Assembly: GCA_005878685.1 (NCBI GenBank)
Contig: VBLN01000034.1
Span: 9,122-24,290 of the forward strand
Reading direction: 5' to 3'
From: Deltaproteobacteria bacterium
GTDB taxonomy: Bacteria; Desulfobacterota; Binatia; UBA9968
DNA length: 15,169 nt
How positions within the stretch are numbered: position 1 is the first letter of the stretch; each line of letters starts with the position of its first letter. Below are positions 13,847-15,169 of this stretch, piece after piece. A program made the position numbers and the translations under genes. The notes beneath the pieces were generated by a model. That model was not told where the DNA came from and ran no database searches. It saw nothing but the letters and a program-made list of their open reading frames with translations.

Positions 13847-14516
13847 GCAAAAGAATAGAAGGCTTGCGGGTTTCCTTTTCTTACTCTCTTGCTATCTATT
13901 TCTCCCTGCTGCCGTCAACGCCGTGGAAGCGTCTAAGGACCAACAGGCGATTGTGGACGGCCTCCAGAAGAGCTACGACGCCATTGTTGACTTTGTCGCG
14001 GATTTTCGGCAAGAAACGGAGGTCAAAACACTGAACCGAAACCTCAAGTCTTCGGGAAAGGTCTCTTTCAAACGGCCCGGAAAGATGCTTTGGCGCTATG
14101 AGGAGCCAAAGGGCCAATGGGTGCTGGCGGACGGCAAAAGCCTCTACTATTACCAGCCGGAGCAAAAGCAAGTTTTGAAAAGTCCCCTAAAGAACGCCTT
14201 CCGCTCGGATGTTCCGCTTTCGTTTTTGCTCGGAATAGGAAGCCTTAAGAAAGATTTCACCGCTACCTTAAAGGGTTCAGATCAGGGAGATTACGTCTTG
14301 TTGCTTAGCCCTAAAGGAGACATGGGTGGAGTAGGCGAGATTTTCCTCGGGGTTGAGCCCCGCTCGTTCGATATTCGCTGGGCGCGCATCCGGGATGCTG
14401 CTGGAAACTTAACTACCATCCGTTTCTCCAATATGCGCAAAGGCGTAGGACTTAAAGAGTCGCTCTTTCTTTTTCAACTTCCCGAAGGCGCTGACCTGGT
14501 CGAGTTAGGCTCGTAA
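13842..14516 (+). CDS. lolA: Outer-membrane lipoprotein carrier LolA
   Basis: LolA is a periplasmic chaperone that takes lipoproteins from LolCDE and delivers them to the outer membrane. From the GTG at 13842 the 224-residue product begins MTQKNRRLAGFLFLLSCY, a normal Sec signal (basic n-region, hydrophobic core ~9-23, likely cleavage after AAVNA at residue 27). The mature part shows DFVADFRQETEV, GKVSFKRPGKMLWRYEEPKGQWVLADGKSLYYYQPEQKQV, the LolA signature block, then FLLGIGSLKKDF and a terminal beta-sheet region. The frame remains open upstream with ATG at 13782 and TTG at 13722. Those starts would put 20-40 extra polar residues before the signal peptide, which is atypical. None of the three has a clear Shine-Dalgarno. 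The stop is four bases before rimO. Together with the lipobox protein at the left edge, it indicates a double-membrane cell with lipoprotein sorting. Confidence 0.88.
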   Translation: MTQKNRRLAGFLFLLSCYLFLPAAVNAVEASKDQQAIVDGLQKSYDAIVDFVADFRQETEVKTLNRNLKSSGKVSFKRPGKMLWRYEEPKGQWVLADGKSLYYYQPEQKQVLKSPLKNAFRSDVPLSFLLGIGSLKKDFTATLKGSDQGDYVLLLSPKGDMGGVGEIFLGVEPRSFDIRWARIRDAAGNLTTIRFSNMRKGVGLKESLFLFQLPEGADLVELGS

Positions 14517-14520
14517 CTCT

Positions 14521-15169
14521 ATGGCGGAAAAGATCAGCATCATCAGTCTCGGTTGCGCGCGGAACCTCGTGGACAGCGAAGTCATGGATGGAATCTTGAG
14601 GCAGAGTCGCTACCAGGTTGTCTCGGATCCTGCAGAGGCCGATGTCGTTCTTATTAATACCTGCAGCTTCATTGATGCCGCAAAAGAAAAATCGATCGAC
14701 ACTATTTTGCAAGCCGCCCGTCTGAAGGAGGAAGGCAAGCTTCAAACCCTCGTGGTTGCTGGCTGTCTTTCGCAGAGGTATTCCAAAGAGCTGATGGAGG
14801 AATTGCCAGAAGTGGACCTCTTTATAGGAACAGGTGAGGTGCCACGAATAGCCGAGATTCTGAGGGAGCATCACGAAAGCAAGAAAGGAAGATTGTACGT
14901 CGGGATTCCGAGCTACCTCTATGACCATGCCACTCCGCGGATAAGGACCACTCCGTCCCATACCGCTTTCATCAAGGTCTCCGAGGGATGCGACCATAAG
15001 TGCGCCTTTTGCATCATCCCCCAGTTGCGCGGAGCGCATCGCAGCCGCTTGATCGATTCTATAGTCAAGGAGGCGGCAACGATCGCGGGACAAGGAGTTA
15101 AGGAAGTCAATCTCATTGCCCAGGACCTTACGGCCTATGGCAGGGAGCGCAGGGATGGCACAACCCTTT
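14521..15169 (+). CDS. rimO: Ribosomal protein S12 methylthiotransferase RimO, N-terminal half
   Basis: RimO is a radical-SAM methylthiotransferase that modifies a conserved Asp (Asp89 in E. coli numbering) of ribosomal protein S12. The gene starts at ATG 14521 and is still open at the right edge after 216 codons, so roughly half of the usual ~440 residues is present. The N-terminal MTTase domain has SLGCARNLVDSE, NTCSFIDAAKEKSID and VAGCLSQRY, giving three Cys ligands of the auxiliary 4Fe-4S cluster. The radical-SAM motif CxxxCxxC is at SEGCDHKCAFCIIPQLRG, and IPQLRG favours RimO over MiaB (IPxxRG). NLIAQDLTAYG is also RimO-like. The gene lies four bases after lolA. No Shine-Dalgarno at proper spacing is obvious, so coupling to lolA is likely. 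The C-terminal TRAM domain lies outside the window. Confidence 0.95.
   Translation, partial: MAEKISIISLGCARNLVDSEVMDGILRQSRYQVVSDPAEADVVLINTCSFIDAAKEKSIDTILQAARLKEEGKLQTLVVAGCLSQRYSKELMEELPEVDLFIGTGEVPRIAEILREHHESKKGRLYVGIPSYLYDHATPRIRTTPSHTAFIKVSEGCDHKCAFCIIPQLRGAHRSRLIDSIVKEAATIAGQGVKEVNLIAQDLTAYGRERRDGTTL

Noticed and set aside
1..15169. CRISPR arrays, insertion sequences, toxin-antitoxin pairs, tRNA or rRNA genes
   Set aside because: No repeated spacer-like pattern, transposase motif, paired small toxin/antitoxin frame or cloverleaf was seen. The MazG protein here is a pyrophosphohydrolase with no adjacent mazEF.

Overview
The window looks like a chromosomal segment from a Gram-negative bacterium. 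The evidence is a LolA-type periplasmic lipoprotein carrier, a start of a lipobox protein, an Hsp90-fold two-component kinase with a periplasmic sensor loop, and a full FtsK. RNase J, RimO, single-domain MazG and a short RmuC in one neighbourhood fit deep-branching lineages such as Desulfobacterota, Methylomirabilota/Rokubacteria or Nitrospirota-like groups. I cannot fix the phylum from sequence alone. I see no tRNA, rRNA, CRISPR array, insertion sequence or phage gene. Gene packing is tight and most genes are recognisable housekeeping or metabolic families.

Layout. A leftward (minus-strand) run occupies 1-6519. In transcription order it reads: EamA-family permease, dienelactone hydrolase-family protein, N-carbamoylputrescine amidase, agmatine deiminase (broken), a 70-residue hypothetical protein, RmuC, a GlrK/QseE-like sensor kinase, and the start of a lipoprotein that runs off the left edge. 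The deiminase and amidase are the two consecutive steps agmatine -> N-carbamoylputrescine -> putrescine. The kinase plus overlapping lipoprotein resembles the glrK-qseG arrangement. A 130-bp divergent spacer (6520-6649) holds a clean 6+6 dyad and a weak leftward promoter. A short rightward group follows: MazG-type pyrophosphohydrolase, a D-2-hydroxyacid dehydrogenase whose first ~27 codons lie in another frame, and a 56-codon ORF that looks like the C-terminal tail of a larger protein. ssb faces left (8234-8659). A 203-bp AT-rich spacer (8660-8862) carries divergent promoters. From 8863 a rightward run encodes PlsC acyltransferase, RNase J, FtsK, LolA and RimO (cut by the right edge).

Functional reading. 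The right half serves the envelope and the core information machinery: phospholipid synthesis, RNA turnover, chromosome segregation, lipoprotein trafficking and ribosomal protein S12 modification. The left half mixes polyamine metabolism, DNA maintenance and envelope sensing.

I did not find a convincing undescribed system. The items most worth checking are the lesion in the agmatine deiminase (an internal gap of about 16-17 residues plus a frame change), the frameshift in the dehydrogenase, the missing canonical start of the kinase, the hidden lipoprotein start, and the small C-terminal remnant at 8027-8197. Two or three frame defects in 15 kb raise the question of sequence error versus real gene decay.
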